DNA of 23,245 nucleotides from an uncultured Oscillospiraceae bacterium (GTDB taxonomy: Bacteria > Bacillota > Clostridia > Oscillospirales > Oscillospiraceae), in NCBI GenBank assembly GCA_910588365.1, contig CAJUQS010000187.1, positions 1 to 23,245 on the forward strand. The letters are read 5' to 3'. Under the pieces are notes generated by a model. It was not told where the DNA came from. It saw only the letters and a list, made by a program, of their open reading frames with translations, and made no database searches. Below, piece after piece: positions 7,544 through 15,293 of this stretch. The position numbers and the translations under genes are program-made. The first letter of the stretch is position 1. Every line of letters starts with the position of its first letter.

Positions 7544-8346
7544 TGCTCAAGGATATCACGCTGGGCCAGTACTTCCCGGGGGATTCCCTGGCGCACCGGC
7601 TGGATCCCCGGACGAAGCTGCTGCTGACGGTCCTCTATATCTTCATCCTTTTCTCCGCCAAGTCCTTCGTCTCTTACGGCGTTGTGGCACTGCTGCTGAT
7701 TGCGGGAATCAGGATCTCCGGCGTGGCGCCCAAGGCCCTGGTCCGGGGGCTGAAGCCGATCCTGTTTATCATCTGCTTCACGGCGGTTCTGAATCTGTTC
7801 TATACCCCCGGCGACCCTGTGGCCTCCTTCTGGATCTTCACCATCACGAAACAGGGCATTTTTACCGCATTCTTTATGGTCCTGCGGATCACCATGCTGA
7901 TTATGGGGACCTTCCTGCTGACCTACACCACCAGCCCCATCGCCCTGACCGACGGGCTGGAGTCCCTGCTGGGCCCCCTCAAGAAGCTCAGGATTCCGGT
8001 CCACGAGCTGTCCATGATCATGTCCATCGCCCTGCGGATGATCCCGACACTCATCGAGGAGACGGATAAGATCATGTCCGCCCAGAAGGCCCGGGGCGCG
8101 GACTTTGAGAGCGGGAACCTGTTCCAGCGGGCCAAGGCGCTGGTGCCGATCCTGGTGCCTCTGTTCATCTCGGCCTTCCGCCGGGCGGACGAGCTGGCGG
8201 TAGCCATGGAGTGCCGGTGCTACCACGGCGGCGAGGGGCGGACCAAGCTGCATGTTCTGCACTATCAGACCAGGGACTACCTGGTGCTGGCGGCATATGT
8301 GGTTGTGCTGGCCGGCGTAGTGGTTCTGGCCAGATTCGGCCTGTAG
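7543..8346 (+). CDS. ecfT: Energy-coupling factor transporter transmembrane protein EcfT
   Basis: The 267-residue membrane scaffold of the ECF transporter links the ATPases to exchangeable S components. Hydrophobic segments lie near residues 27-57, 70-88, 105-130 and 245-262. The first coupling motif, Ala183-Arg184-Gly185, is intact; at the second coupling helix the residues are Cys224-Arg225-Cys226 where Ala-Arg-Gly is often found. The start ATG overlaps the ecfA2 stop (TGATG). A group II module beside truA is typical of Firmicutes, but the ribosomal protein genes that usually flank it are absent here. Confidence 0.95.
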   Translation: MLKDITLGQYFPGDSLAHRLDPRTKLLLTVLYIFILFSAKSFVSYGVVALLLIAGIRISGVAPKALVRGLKPILFIICFTAVLNLFYTPGDPVASFWIFTITKQGIFTAFFMVLRITMLIMGTFLLTYTTSPIALTDGLESLLGPLKKLRIPVHELSMIMSIALRMIPTLIEETDKIMSAQKARGADFESGNLFQRAKALVPILVPLFISAFRRADELAVAMECRCYHGGEGRTKLHVLHYQTRDYLVLAAYVVVLAGVVVLARFGL

Positions 8347-8349
8347 TTG

Positions 8350-8848
8350 GGTGTGTAGTTACTTTTTGCTCGTGCAAAAAGTAACCAAAAACACGCCGGG
8401 GGGAGCTCCCCCGGTCCCCCCGGCATCGCCCTCCGGGCGATACTCCATGTTTTGATTATTTGCCCTTTGCTGTAGCTGGTCTGATTCTACCGGTGGTGCC
8501 TGCCCTTCGTCTGCCGGACTTCTACGTTTACCCACGGGTTCTAACGCACTCCCTGCTGTGGCACATCGGTGCGGTGCAGATTTGCCGCGCAGCGATTCGG
8601 AGGATCCCCGCTACTGGCTCTGTCCCTTTAAGAGGCCGGCAGGCGGAGTTCTTCAAGTACCAGACCCCTAGATCAGAACCCCGAAGGAAACTCTTGTTCA
8701 CGGGGCACCGCAGCTCTTCATTTGCGGAGCGTGTCCGAAGATCCCCCGTAAAATGGAGGGGGTCCAGCCCCTGGGGGCTGGCGCCTTTTGGGTTACTTTT
8801 TGTGCGCACAAAAAGTAACCGCGGGGTGTGGGGCCGCGTAGGCCCCAC
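8350..8848 (+). repeat. Hairpin-ended mosaic repeat, copy B, with inverted ends
   Basis: The left end has stem GTTACTTTTTGC/GCAAAAAGTAAC (8358-8385), stem CCGGGGG/CCCCCGG (8396-8414), stem ATCGCCC/GGGCGAT (8425-8441), CTCCAT, TTATTTGC, and a 21-nt block (8495-8515) and TACCCACGGGTTCTAA (8529-8544), both shared with copy A. The right end is in the opposite orientation: AAAATGGAG (8750-8758), stem CCAGCCCC/GGGGCTGG (8764-8781), a perfect 30-bp palindrome (8791-8820) and stem GTGGGGCC/GGCCCCAC (8828-8848). The interior 8545-8749 is unique within the window and has no convincing gene. It fills most of the 633-nt ecfT-truA gap. Confidence 0.85.
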
Positions 8849-8857
8849 TTGACTCGC

Positions 8858-8904
8858 GTCATTCGGCAGAGCCGAACGACTGCTCGGGTGACGCAAGCGC
8901 CGCC
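8858..8904 (+). repeat. Displaced repeat module shared with copy A
   Basis: Hairpin GTCATTCGGC-AGA-GCCGAACGAC (8858-8880) followed by GACGCAAGCGCCGCC (8890-8904). The same pair is found in reverse at 133-181. In copy A it sits between two modules that are neighbours in copy B, whereas here it lies outside the right end. This shows that modules move relative to each other. The remaining 8905-8979 holds only the truA leader. Confidence 0.75.
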
Positions 8905-8979
8905 TTGGGCCGCCCAGGCCCGGGGAAACATATAAAATCAAGCTTGCCTTGCCGCGCGGCGGCAAAGAAGGATCTGCCA

Positions 8980-9735
8980 ATGAGAAATATTGCCCTCAGA
9001 CTGATGTACAATGGAACCAACTACCACGGCTGGCAGGTCCAGAAGACCCACGCCACCGTGGCGGAGACGCTGGAGAAGGCCCTGTCCGCCATCTGCAAGG
9101 AAAAAATCAAGGTAACCGGCTGCGGCCGCACGGACGCCGGCGTCCACGCCGAGCGCTATATCGCCAACTTCCGTACACAGGCGGGGATCCCCTGCGACCG
9201 GCTGCCCCTGGCGGTGAACACCCGCCTGCCCGAGGACATCGCCGTCTACAGCGCCTTCGAGGTGGACGAGGGGTTCAACGCTATCGGCTCCTGCCTGAAA
9301 AAGGAGTATACCTACCGGATCTTCAACTCCCGGATCAAAAATCCCTTCTACGTCCACCGGGCCTACTTCTACCCCAAGCTGCTGGATGAGGCGGTGATGG
9401 ACCGGGCCGCCCGAAGCTTTGAGGGCACCCACGATTTCCGGGCCGTGCGCAGCGTGGGCACGGAGACCCGGACCACCGTGCGGACGATTTACTACTGTCA
9501 TGTCACCCGGAATGGCGATCTTCTGGAATTGAAGGTATGCGCCAACGGGTTTCTGTATAATATGGTACGAGCCATTACGGGTACCGTGCTCTACGCCGCC
9601 GAGGGGAAGCTGGCGCCGGAGGATATCCCCGCGATCCTGGCCAGCGGCAACCGGACCCTGGCGGGGCCTACGGTGCCGCCGGGCGGCCTGTACCTGACCA
9701 AATTGTGGTATGAGGATGAACGGCTCAATGAGTAG
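8980..9735 (+). CDS. truA: tRNA pseudouridine(38-40) synthase TruA
   Basis: Isomerises uridine to pseudouridine at positions 38-40 in the anticodon arm of many tRNAs. The 251 residues match the normal length. The catalytic Asp52 sits in the signature GCGRTDAGVHA (47-57), and the family segments YNGTNYHGWQ (10-19), KKEYTY and FLYNMVR are all present. I chose the ATG at 8980 because AAGGA lies 7 nt upstream and the protein starts as the family does; the frame remains open upstream into repeat DNA. The long repeat-filled gap behind ecfT makes co-transcription with the transporter doubtful. Its last codons overlap the next gene. Confidence 0.96.
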   Translation: MRNIALRLMYNGTNYHGWQVQKTHATVAETLEKALSAICKEKIKVTGCGRTDAGVHAERYIANFRTQAGIPCDRLPLAVNTRLPEDIAVYSAFEVDEGFNAIGSCLKKEYTYRIFNSRIKNPFYVHRAYFYPKLLDEAVMDRAARSFEGTHDFRAVRSVGTETRTTVRTIYYCHVTRNGDLLELKVCANGFLYNMVRAITGTVLYAAEGKLAPEDIPAILASGNRTLAGPTVPPGGLYLTKLWYEDERLNE

Positions 9736-10897
9736 CAAGGAAAAAAACAATGCTCAGCCGGCGCGGGCGGAGAAGGAAAAGGGGTTTCTCCGGCGGCTTC
9801 CCTCCCTCCTGCTGGTGTTGGCCGTGGTGCTGGCGGTGGTGGTTCTGACCACCATGGAGGACGGACGCCACTTCGCGTCCCTGCGGCGCTGGCTCATGTA
9901 CGGTGAGAGCAGCGCCGCCAGAGATGTCTATACCTACGCCGCAGACCCCAACAACCGGTACGGGCGGCTGGGGACCAGCCTGCTGGTGGCCAACCTCAAC
10001 ACCGCCCAGCTGATTGGGGAGGACGGCGCGATTGTCTATGAACAGGTGCTGAATATGACCAGCCCCCAGTTGTCCGTGGGGACCCGCCAGGCCTCCGTGT
10101 GCGCCGTGGGGGGGGATACGCTCTACATTCTGGATCAGAACGGCACGCGCCGCACGATGAAGACGGAGAGGGGGCTGTGCTACTACGGCGCGCGGCTCAA
10201 CAGCAGCGACTATCTGGCGGTGACGGAGCAGAAGAGCGGTTACAAGGCGTCTGTCTCCGTCTACAACAGCGCGGGCGATCTGGTCTTCCACTTCGACTCC
10301 TACGACAGCTATCTCAGCGACGCGATTGTGACGGAGGACTGCCGCAGCGTGGTGATGGTAAGCCTGGACGCCGACAGCGGGGCCTTTGCCAGCCGCCTGA
10401 TGGTCTACGATCTGGCTACCGCGGAGCCGGCCGGCAGCGTTCCCATCCGGGACGGGCTGGTGCTGGATCTGGCCTCCCGCGGGGACCGGGTGCTGTCCCT
10501 GTGCGACAAGCGCTTCGCCATGACCAGCTTGGGGGGGGAGACTGTGCTGGACCGGGCCTATGGGAATCTGTACCTCCACGACTACGCCCTCACCGGAGGG
10601 GATTTCTGCGCGCTGCTGCTGGGGCGGTACCAGGCGGGCAACATCTGTACTCTGACCACCTACGGCCTGGACGGCCAGGAGGTGGCGTCGCTGGAGCTGA
10701 CGGAGGAGGTGCTGGACATGTCCGCCGCCGGGGACCGGCTGGCGGTGCTCTACGGGGACAGCGTGGCGGTCTATGACCGGGAGCTGGTGGAGCTGACCCG
10801 CCTGGAGGGCACCGGCTACGCCGGGCAGGTCCAGATGGGGACGGACGGGACGGTCCTGCTCATATCCGGCACCACCGCCTGGCGGTTTTTGCCGTGA
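9728..10897 (+). CDS. DUF5711-like membrane-anchored protein
   Basis: A 389-residue protein with a basic N-terminus, one membrane segment near residues 26-43, and a long outward-facing part. The body has repeated short beta segments of the kind seen in propeller or PQQ-like proteins, for example VGGDTLYILDQNG and AAGDRLAVLYGDSVAVYD. I place it in the DUF5711 group by general resemblance; no function is known. The ATG at 9728 overlaps the end of truA by 8 nt. ATGs at 9710 and 9716 are in frame too, and the ribosome-binding site does not clearly decide, since GAGG lies 12 nt before 9728. It is probably translated with truA and the protease gene. Confidence 0.75.
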   Translation: MSSKEKNNAQPARAEKEKGFLRRLPSLLLVLAVVLAVVVLTTMEDGRHFASLRRWLMYGESSAARDVYTYAADPNNRYGRLGTSLLVANLNTAQLIGEDGAIVYEQVLNMTSPQLSVGTRQASVCAVGGDTLYILDQNGTRRTMKTERGLCYYGARLNSSDYLAVTEQKSGYKASVSVYNSAGDLVFHFDSYDSYLSDAIVTEDCRSVVMVSLDADSGAFASRLMVYDLATAEPAGSVPIRDGLVLDLASRGDRVLSLCDKRFAMTSLGGETVLDRAYGNLYLHDYALTGGDFCALLLGRYQAGNICTLTTYGLDGQEVASLELTEEVLDMSAAGDRLAVLYGDSVAVYDRELVELTRLEGTGYAGQVQMGTDGTVLLISGTTAWRFLP

Positions 10898-10932
10898 CGC
10901 GGGCGTCCGGGAAGGCCGGGGAAGGAGAGATC

Positions 10933-11664
10933 ATGGGGAACAGGGCGAAAATCGCGCTGTGGATTGCCGCGGTCTACATCCTCTCCTCCGCCTGCTATGT
11001 CCCTATGCTTCTGCAGCAATCCGGCTTTGCGGTTCCCGAACCGCTTCTCTATCTGAGATACTTCTTTGTTCCCGCCCCGGCGCTGGTTTCCATCCTGTTT
11101 TTAGCGGGCGAGCGTCGGGTAAAAACATGGTTTGCCGGCAGATTCCGGCGCATTTCCCCCAAGGAGCTGGCCGTGTGCGCCGCAGCTGCCGCGGCGGGCG
11201 GCGCCATCACATGCTGGTATTCCGCAGCGCAGAGGGTGGATCTGTTCGGCGGCACATACAGGACGCCGGCGTCGCTGGCGGCCAGCTGTGCCTATCTGTT
11301 TGTAACCGCCCTGGCGGAGGAGGCCGCGTGGCGGGGCTTCCTCCTCCGGCGCGTTGTCTCCCAGGGCAGAGGACAGGGGGCGGCAGTTGGGCTGACCGGG
11401 ATTGCCTGGGCGCTCTGGCATATTCCGATGTGGGCAGTCAGAAATTCACTGGGGCCGGCGGAGATTGCGCCTCTGCTCCTCTGGGCGGTCCTCATTTCCG
11501 GGGCCTTGGGCAGCTTCTACTGTGCATACGAGAACCTGCTGTCTGTTTCGCTGCTGCACATGGCGGTCAACATCTGCTTTTTGGCGCCGGCAGCATGGAA
11601 TTCAGCCCTTTTGCTTGGTGGAATTCTGATCTGCTGTGCTTTCAAGAAATACAGGCGCGGGTAA
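10933..11664 (+). CDS. CPBP-family intramembrane metalloprotease
   Basis: A 243-residue polytopic membrane protein of the CPBP (CAAX protease / bacteriocin-processing, Abi) family. It carries the three expected motifs: Glu129-Glu130-x-x-x-Arg134 in AEEAAWRG, His163 in WHIPMW, and His209 with Asn213 in LLHMAVN. These residues form the catalytic site inside the membrane in the family. Its substrate is unknown; relatives act in bacteriocin immunity or membrane protein processing. AAGGAG lies 6 nt before the ATG; an upstream in-frame GTG at 10894 that overlaps the preceding stop is less likely. The sequence looks somewhat less GC-biased than its neighbours. Confidence 0.9.
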   Translation: MGNRAKIALWIAAVYILSSACYVPMLLQQSGFAVPEPLLYLRYFFVPAPALVSILFLAGERRVKTWFAGRFRRISPKELAVCAAAAAAGGAITCWYSAAQRVDLFGGTYRTPASLAASCAYLFVTALAEEAAWRGFLLRRVVSQGRGQGAAVGLTGIAWALWHIPMWAVRNSLGPAEIAPLLLWAVLISGALGSFYCAYENLLSVSLLHMAVNICFLAPAAWNSALLLGGILICCAFKKYRRG

Positions 11665-11735
11665 CATGCCGCCCAATTTATCCGAAAACCGGCATACAAG
11701 ATTGCCATTTTGCCATAGAAAGGGGATAGCCTTTT

Positions 11736-12455
11736 TTGAATTCATCTGTTATGATAGACCTTGTGATTGGAGGGATACTGATCGCTTTCACCTACCTGGG
11801 CTGGCGGCGGGGTCTGTTCCGCAGTCTGGCGGAGCTGGCCGTGATGGTCCTGGCGCTGGTGCTCTCCGCCCAGATCGCCTCGGCCGCCGCGCCGGAGATC
11901 GTGGACCGGGCCCTGCGCCCGGCCACCTACGCCGCCATTGAGCAGCAGGTGGACGAGATGCTGGCGGAGAATGTCCAGAACCTCTCCCCCTTGGAGGAGA
12001 TGGAGCGGGTGGTGGAGGCCATTCCCAACAAGTTTGTCCGAAAGCAGGCCCTGGGCCTTCTGGACGGCCTGGGCCTCTCCACGGACCGCACCCTGTCGGC
12101 CACCGCCCGGGAGACGCTGATCAAGCTGGGCAGGCAGGCGGCGGACGCGGCCCTGGACGGCGTGGTCCGCCGGGTGATCCACTCCCTAGTGTGCGGCGTC
12201 AGCTTCGCCGTGCTGACCTTTGCGCTGCGGCTGGCCATCCGGGTCCTGGCCGTTCTCACCAGGCTGCCGGGCGTCCGGCAGCTCAACGAGGCGGGCGGCG
12301 CGCTGCTGGGCTTGGGCAAGGGCCTGCTGCTGGTGTGTCTGGCGGTCTGGATTCTGGGCCGGACCGGCGTGGTGACCAGGGAGATGGCGGAGGGATCCCT
12401 GCTGCTGGGCCGTCTGGCGGCATGGACGGGCGCCTTTGGAGGCGTATCCGTGTGA
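11736..12455 (+). CDS. CvpA-family membrane protein
   Basis: A 239-residue membrane protein of the CvpA family (colicin V production protein in E. coli). It opens with the typical DLVIGGILIAFTYLGWRRGL segment, has a second hydrophobic stretch near residues 27-48, a soluble middle, and two more hydrophobic stretches near 150-170 and 188-205. Its biochemical role is not established; family members affect envelope stress and toxin export. I chose the TTG at 11736 because AAAGGGGA lies 9 nt upstream, whereas the in-frame ATG at 11751 has no ribosome-binding site. It follows the protease gene after 71 nt. Confidence 0.88.
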   Translation: MNSSVMIDLVIGGILIAFTYLGWRRGLFRSLAELAVMVLALVLSAQIASAAAPEIVDRALRPATYAAIEQQVDEMLAENVQNLSPLEEMERVVEAIPNKFVRKQALGLLDGLGLSTDRTLSATARETLIKLGRQAADAALDGVVRRVIHSLVCGVSFAVLTFALRLAIRVLAVLTRLPGVRQLNEAGGALLGLGKGLLLVCLAVWILGRTGVVTREMAEGSLLLGRLAAWTGAFGGVSV

Positions 12456-12514
12456 CGAAAACCGCGCCCGGACCCGAAAGTTTTCAATTTGTTCATGCTA
12501 ACGTCCCGTGATTT

Positions 12515-12523
12515 TGGTATAAC
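12515..12523 (+). promoter_or_regulatory. Candidate extended -10 promoter for clpE
   Basis: TGGTATAAC fits the extended -10 pattern TGnTATAAT, 59 bp before the clpE start. No good -35 lies at the right distance. I looked for direct GGTCAAA repeats of the CtsR repressor in 12456-12582 and saw none. Confidence 0.4.
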
Positions 12524-12582
12524 GGATAAGATAAAATAGCATATGCTGGTGCATTGTGCGCCTGTCATGGAGGTAGAAAAGT

Positions 12583-14889
12583 ATGCAACCGACCCTTTGT
12601 ACGAGATGCAAGAAGCGGGTAGCCGTGGTCTTCATCTCTAAAATCGAAAAAGGCGAGACGGTCAACGAGGGCCTGTGCCTGAAATGTGCCAAGGATCTGG
12701 GCCTGCCCCAGGTAAACGATATGATGCGCCGCATGGGCATTACGGACGAGGATCTGGACATGATCTCCGATGAGATGATGCACGCGTTCGGCGGCGCGGA
12801 GTCCATGGAGGGCCTCATCCCCCGGGAGGACGAGGAGGACGACAGCGAGGACGGCAAAACCGCCACCTTCCCCTTCCTCAACCGCCTATTCGGCGGCGGC
12901 AGCGAGGCCCCCGCGCCCCAGGGCGGCGAGCAGTCCGAGCGCCGCCACGAGTCCAAGGAGCGCAAATCCGACAAGCCCCCCAAGCGGAAGTATCTGGACA
13001 GCTACTGCATCAACCTGACCGAGCGGGCCAGATCCGGCAAGCTGGACCGTCTGGTGGGCCGGGAGCAGGAGATCGAGCGGGTTATCCAGATTCTCAACCG
13101 CCGGCAGAAGAACAACCCCTGCCTCATCGGTGAGCCCGGCGTGGGCAAGACCGCCATCGCCGAGGGCCTGGCCCAGCGCATCGCCAACAGGGACGTTCCC
13201 TTCAAGCTGCGGGACCGGGAGGTCTACCTCCTGGATCTGACCGCCCTGGTGGCGGGCACCCAGTTCCGGGGCCAGTTCGAGAGCCGCATGAAGGGGCTCA
13301 TTGAGGAGATCCGCAAGTGCGGCAACGTAATTCTGGTCATTGACGAGGTCCATAACATCGTGGGCGCCGGGGACGCCGAGGGCAGCATGAACGCCGCCAA
13401 CATCCTCAAGCCCGCCCTCTCCCGGGGGGAGATCCAGGTCATCGGCGCCACCACCTTCACCGAGTACCGCAAGCACATTGAGAAGGACACCGCCCTGGAG
13501 CGCCGTTTCCAGCCGGTGACGGTGAACGAGCCCAATCTGGAGGACACCATGGACATCCTCCGGGGCATTGCCCACTATTACGAGACCTTCCACGGGGTCA
13601 GGATCCCCGAGGGTATTCTCCGCCAGGCCGTGGTCCTCAGCGAGCGCTATATCACCGACCGCTTCCTGCCCGACAAGGCCATCGACCTCATCGACGAGGC
13701 CTGTTCGGACATGAACCTGAAGGACGCGGGCATCAACCGCCGCCAGGAGATCGGACGGGAGCTGGCGGACTACGGCAAGGAGCGGGAGCTGCTGGAGGCC
13801 GCCGAGGATCCCAATTTTGAGCGGCTGGCGGAGATCAAGAGCAGGGAGCTCCAGCTCCAGACGGAGCTGGACGGCCTCTCCGCCCAGGGGGAGCCCCAGC
13901 TGACCATGGACAATCTGGCGAGGGTTATCGAGCTGTGGACCAAGATCCCCGCCAGCAAGATCCGGGAGGAGGAGTTCAAGCGCCTGAGCGAGCTGGACCA
14001 GCGGCTGAAGACCAAGATTGTGGGCCAGGATCAGGCCATTGAGGCCGTCTCCTCCGCTATCCGGCGCAACCGGGTTGGCATCTCCCCCAAGCACAAGCCG
14101 GTGAGCTTCATCTTTGTGGGCTCCACCGGCGTGGGAAAGACGGAGCTGGTCAAGCAGCTGGCGGAGGACCTGTTCAACGCCCCGGAGAGCCTCATCCGCT
14201 TGGATATGTCCGAGTTTATGGAGAAGCACTCCGTCTCCCGGATCATCGGCTCGCCCCCGGGCTACGTGGGCTACGACGAGGCGGGCCAGCTGACGGAGAA
14301 AATCCGCCGCAAGCCCTATTCGGTGGTCCTGTTCGATGAGATTGAGAAGGCCCATCCGGATGTGCTCAACGTGCTGCTGCAAATCCTGGACGACGGCCAG
14401 ATCACCGACGCCCACGGCCGGAAGGTGAATTTCGAGAATACGGTCATCGTCATGACCTCCAATGCCGGCAGCGACCGGAAGGAGGGCACCGTGGGCTTTA
14501 ACAAGTCCGCCAACGAGATGGGCAAGGACCGGGCTATGAAGGCCCTCCAGCAGTTTTTGCGGCCGGAGTTCATCAACCGGGTGGACGAGATCGTCTATTT
14601 CAACAAGCTGACGGAGGAGAACTTCCTGCCCATCGCCCGGCTGATGCTCGATGAGCTGAAGGGGAGTCTGAAGGAGAAGGGACTGACCTTCACCTACGAT
14701 GACGGGCTGGTAAAGTACCTGGTTGGCAAGTCCTACTCCGCCACCTACGGCGCCCGGAACCTGCGGCGCACCATCCAGAAGGAGGTGGAGGATCTGCTGG
14801 CCTCGGAGATTATCAACAGCTTTGACCAGCCCATCACCCAGATCGCCGCGACCGCGGAGGACGATAAGGTGGTCCTGCACTCGCTCTGA
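12583..14889 (+). CDS. clpE: ClpE-type ATP-dependent unfoldase
   Basis: A Hsp100 AAA+ unfoldase that feeds substrates to the ClpP peptidase. The 768 residues begin with a zinc finger, Cys6-x2-Cys9 and Cys32-x2-Cys35, which marks ClpE rather than ClpC. An acidic and basic linker (about 80-135) replaces the ClpC N-domain. AAA1 has Walker A GEPGVGKT (183-190) and Walker B Asp254-Glu255; a short coiled middle region follows near 395-435. AAA2 has Walker A GSTGVGKT (513-520) and Walker B Asp585-Glu586. The Val637-Gly638-Phe639 tripeptide fits the ClpP-docking loop. GGAGG precedes the ATG by 8 nt. Family members are heat- and stress-induced by CtsR, but no CtsR site is seen here. Confidence 0.93.
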   Translation: MQPTLCTRCKKRVAVVFISKIEKGETVNEGLCLKCAKDLGLPQVNDMMRRMGITDEDLDMISDEMMHAFGGAESMEGLIPREDEEDDSEDGKTATFPFLNRLFGGGSEAPAPQGGEQSERRHESKERKSDKPPKRKYLDSYCINLTERARSGKLDRLVGREQEIERVIQILNRRQKNNPCLIGEPGVGKTAIAEGLAQRIANRDVPFKLRDREVYLLDLTALVAGTQFRGQFESRMKGLIEEIRKCGNVILVIDEVHNIVGAGDAEGSMNAANILKPALSRGEIQVIGATTFTEYRKHIEKDTALERRFQPVTVNEPNLEDTMDILRGIAHYYETFHGVRIPEGILRQAVVLSERYITDRFLPDKAIDLIDEACSDMNLKDAGINRRQEIGRELADYGKERELLEAAEDPNFERLAEIKSRELQLQTELDGLSAQGEPQLTMDNLARVIELWTKIPASKIREEEFKRLSELDQRLKTKIVGQDQAIEAVSSAIRRNRVGISPKHKPVSFIFVGSTGVGKTELVKQLAEDLFNAPESLIRLDMSEFMEKHSVSRIIGSPPGYVGYDEAGQLTEKIRRKPYSVVLFDEIEKAHPDVLNVLLQILDDGQITDAHGRKVNFENTVIVMTSNAGSDRKEGTVGFNKSANEMGKDRAMKALQQFLRPEFINRVDEIVYFNKLTEENFLPIARLMLDELKGSLKEKGLTFTYDDGLVKYLVGKSYSATYGARNLRRTIQKEVEDLLASEIINSFDQPITQIAATAEDDKVVLHSL

Positions 14890-14897
14890 TAGGTTTT

Positions 14898-14996
14898 CTA
14901 GGGCTTGTTTGACGCTGTATATCTGAAAGCAAAGCGCAGCTTTGCGCAAAAGTTTTTTCTTTTGATTCTTTTCTTTTGTACACAAAAGAAAAGAAT
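14898..14996 (-). repeat. Half hairpin element downstream of clpE
   Basis: CTAGGGCTTGTTTGA (14898-14912) is followed by stem GCAAAGC/GCTTTGC (14929-14945), GCAAAAGTTTTTTCTTTTG, and stem ATTCTTTTCTTTTGT/ACAAAAGAAAAGAAT (14965-14996). The order and spacing match the right half of the element at 6589-6655, with both stems changed in sequence but still paired. A T-rich run after the first stem (953-958 of the 14-kb line) could terminate clpE transcripts. The element ends 26 nt before the next gene's ribosome-binding site. Confidence 0.75.
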
Positions 14997-15034
14997 GGAT
15001 ACCTGGACCTGTGTGTACAGAGAGGAGGGCCCCC

Positions 15035-15247
15035 ATGCTGCTGTTCCGCAAAGACATTGAGCCCCGGTGCGCCTACTGCGCCAAGGGCAGCACCATCAAT
15101 GACCGGGAGGTGGTCTGCTCCCGGAAGGGCGTGGTGGCCACAGAGTTCCACTGCGGCCGGTTCAAGTACGACCCCTTCAAGCGGGTCCCCCCCAGGCCGG
15201 TGAAGCTGAAGGTTTCCCAGCTGAGGGAGGAGGACTTCACAATATAG
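15035..15247 (+). CDS. Small four-cysteine (zinc-ribbon-like) protein
   Basis: A 70-residue protein of unknown function. Four cysteines, in CAYC (12-15), VVCSRKG (28) and FHCGRFKYDP (40), are placed to bind one metal ion. The C-terminal half is basic and proline-rich (KRVPPRPVKLK) and ends in an acidic tail. I have the impression of similar short proteins in Oscillospiraceae but no name for them. GAGGAGG sits 6 nt before the ATG, and codon use resembles the neighbours, so it is probably real. Its stop codon lies inside the following hairpin. It may be read from clpE through the intervening repeat. Confidence 0.75.
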   Translation: MLLFRKDIEPRCAYCAKGSTINDREVVCSRKGVVATEFHCGRFKYDPFKRVPPRPVKLKVSQLREEDFTI

Positions 15248-15293
15248 AATCAGCACCGGCAGCTTCCGCAGAAGCTGCCGGTGCTGATTCTAT
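15244..15293. terminator. 23-bp perfect hairpin shared by convergent genes
   Basis: Positions 15244-15266 and 15271-15293 are perfectly complementary around a CGCA loop. The arms contain the stop codon of the plus-strand gene (15245-15247) and of the minus-strand gene (15290-15292). No T-run follows on either strand. It is the natural shared terminator of the two units. Confidence 0.75.

Noticed and set aside
8460..8980. Open frames of 130 and 150 codons inside copy B
   Set aside because: They run through palindromic repeat modules also found in non-coding contexts at 113-396 and 23081-23245, and have no convincing ribosome-binding site.
10959..11729. A 256-codon plus-strand frame overlapping the CPBP gene
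   Set aside because: It is an alternative frame of the protease gene, whose catalytic motifs are intact; the alternative has no recognisable features.
12456..12582. CtsR operator before clpE
   Set aside because: No direct GGTCAAA repeats or close variants are visible.
12886..15057. A 723-codon open frame on the minus strand opposite clpE
   Set aside because: It is antisense to a clear clpE gene, has repetitive Leu/Gly/Val/Asp composition typical of antisense GC-rich DNA, and shows no domain.
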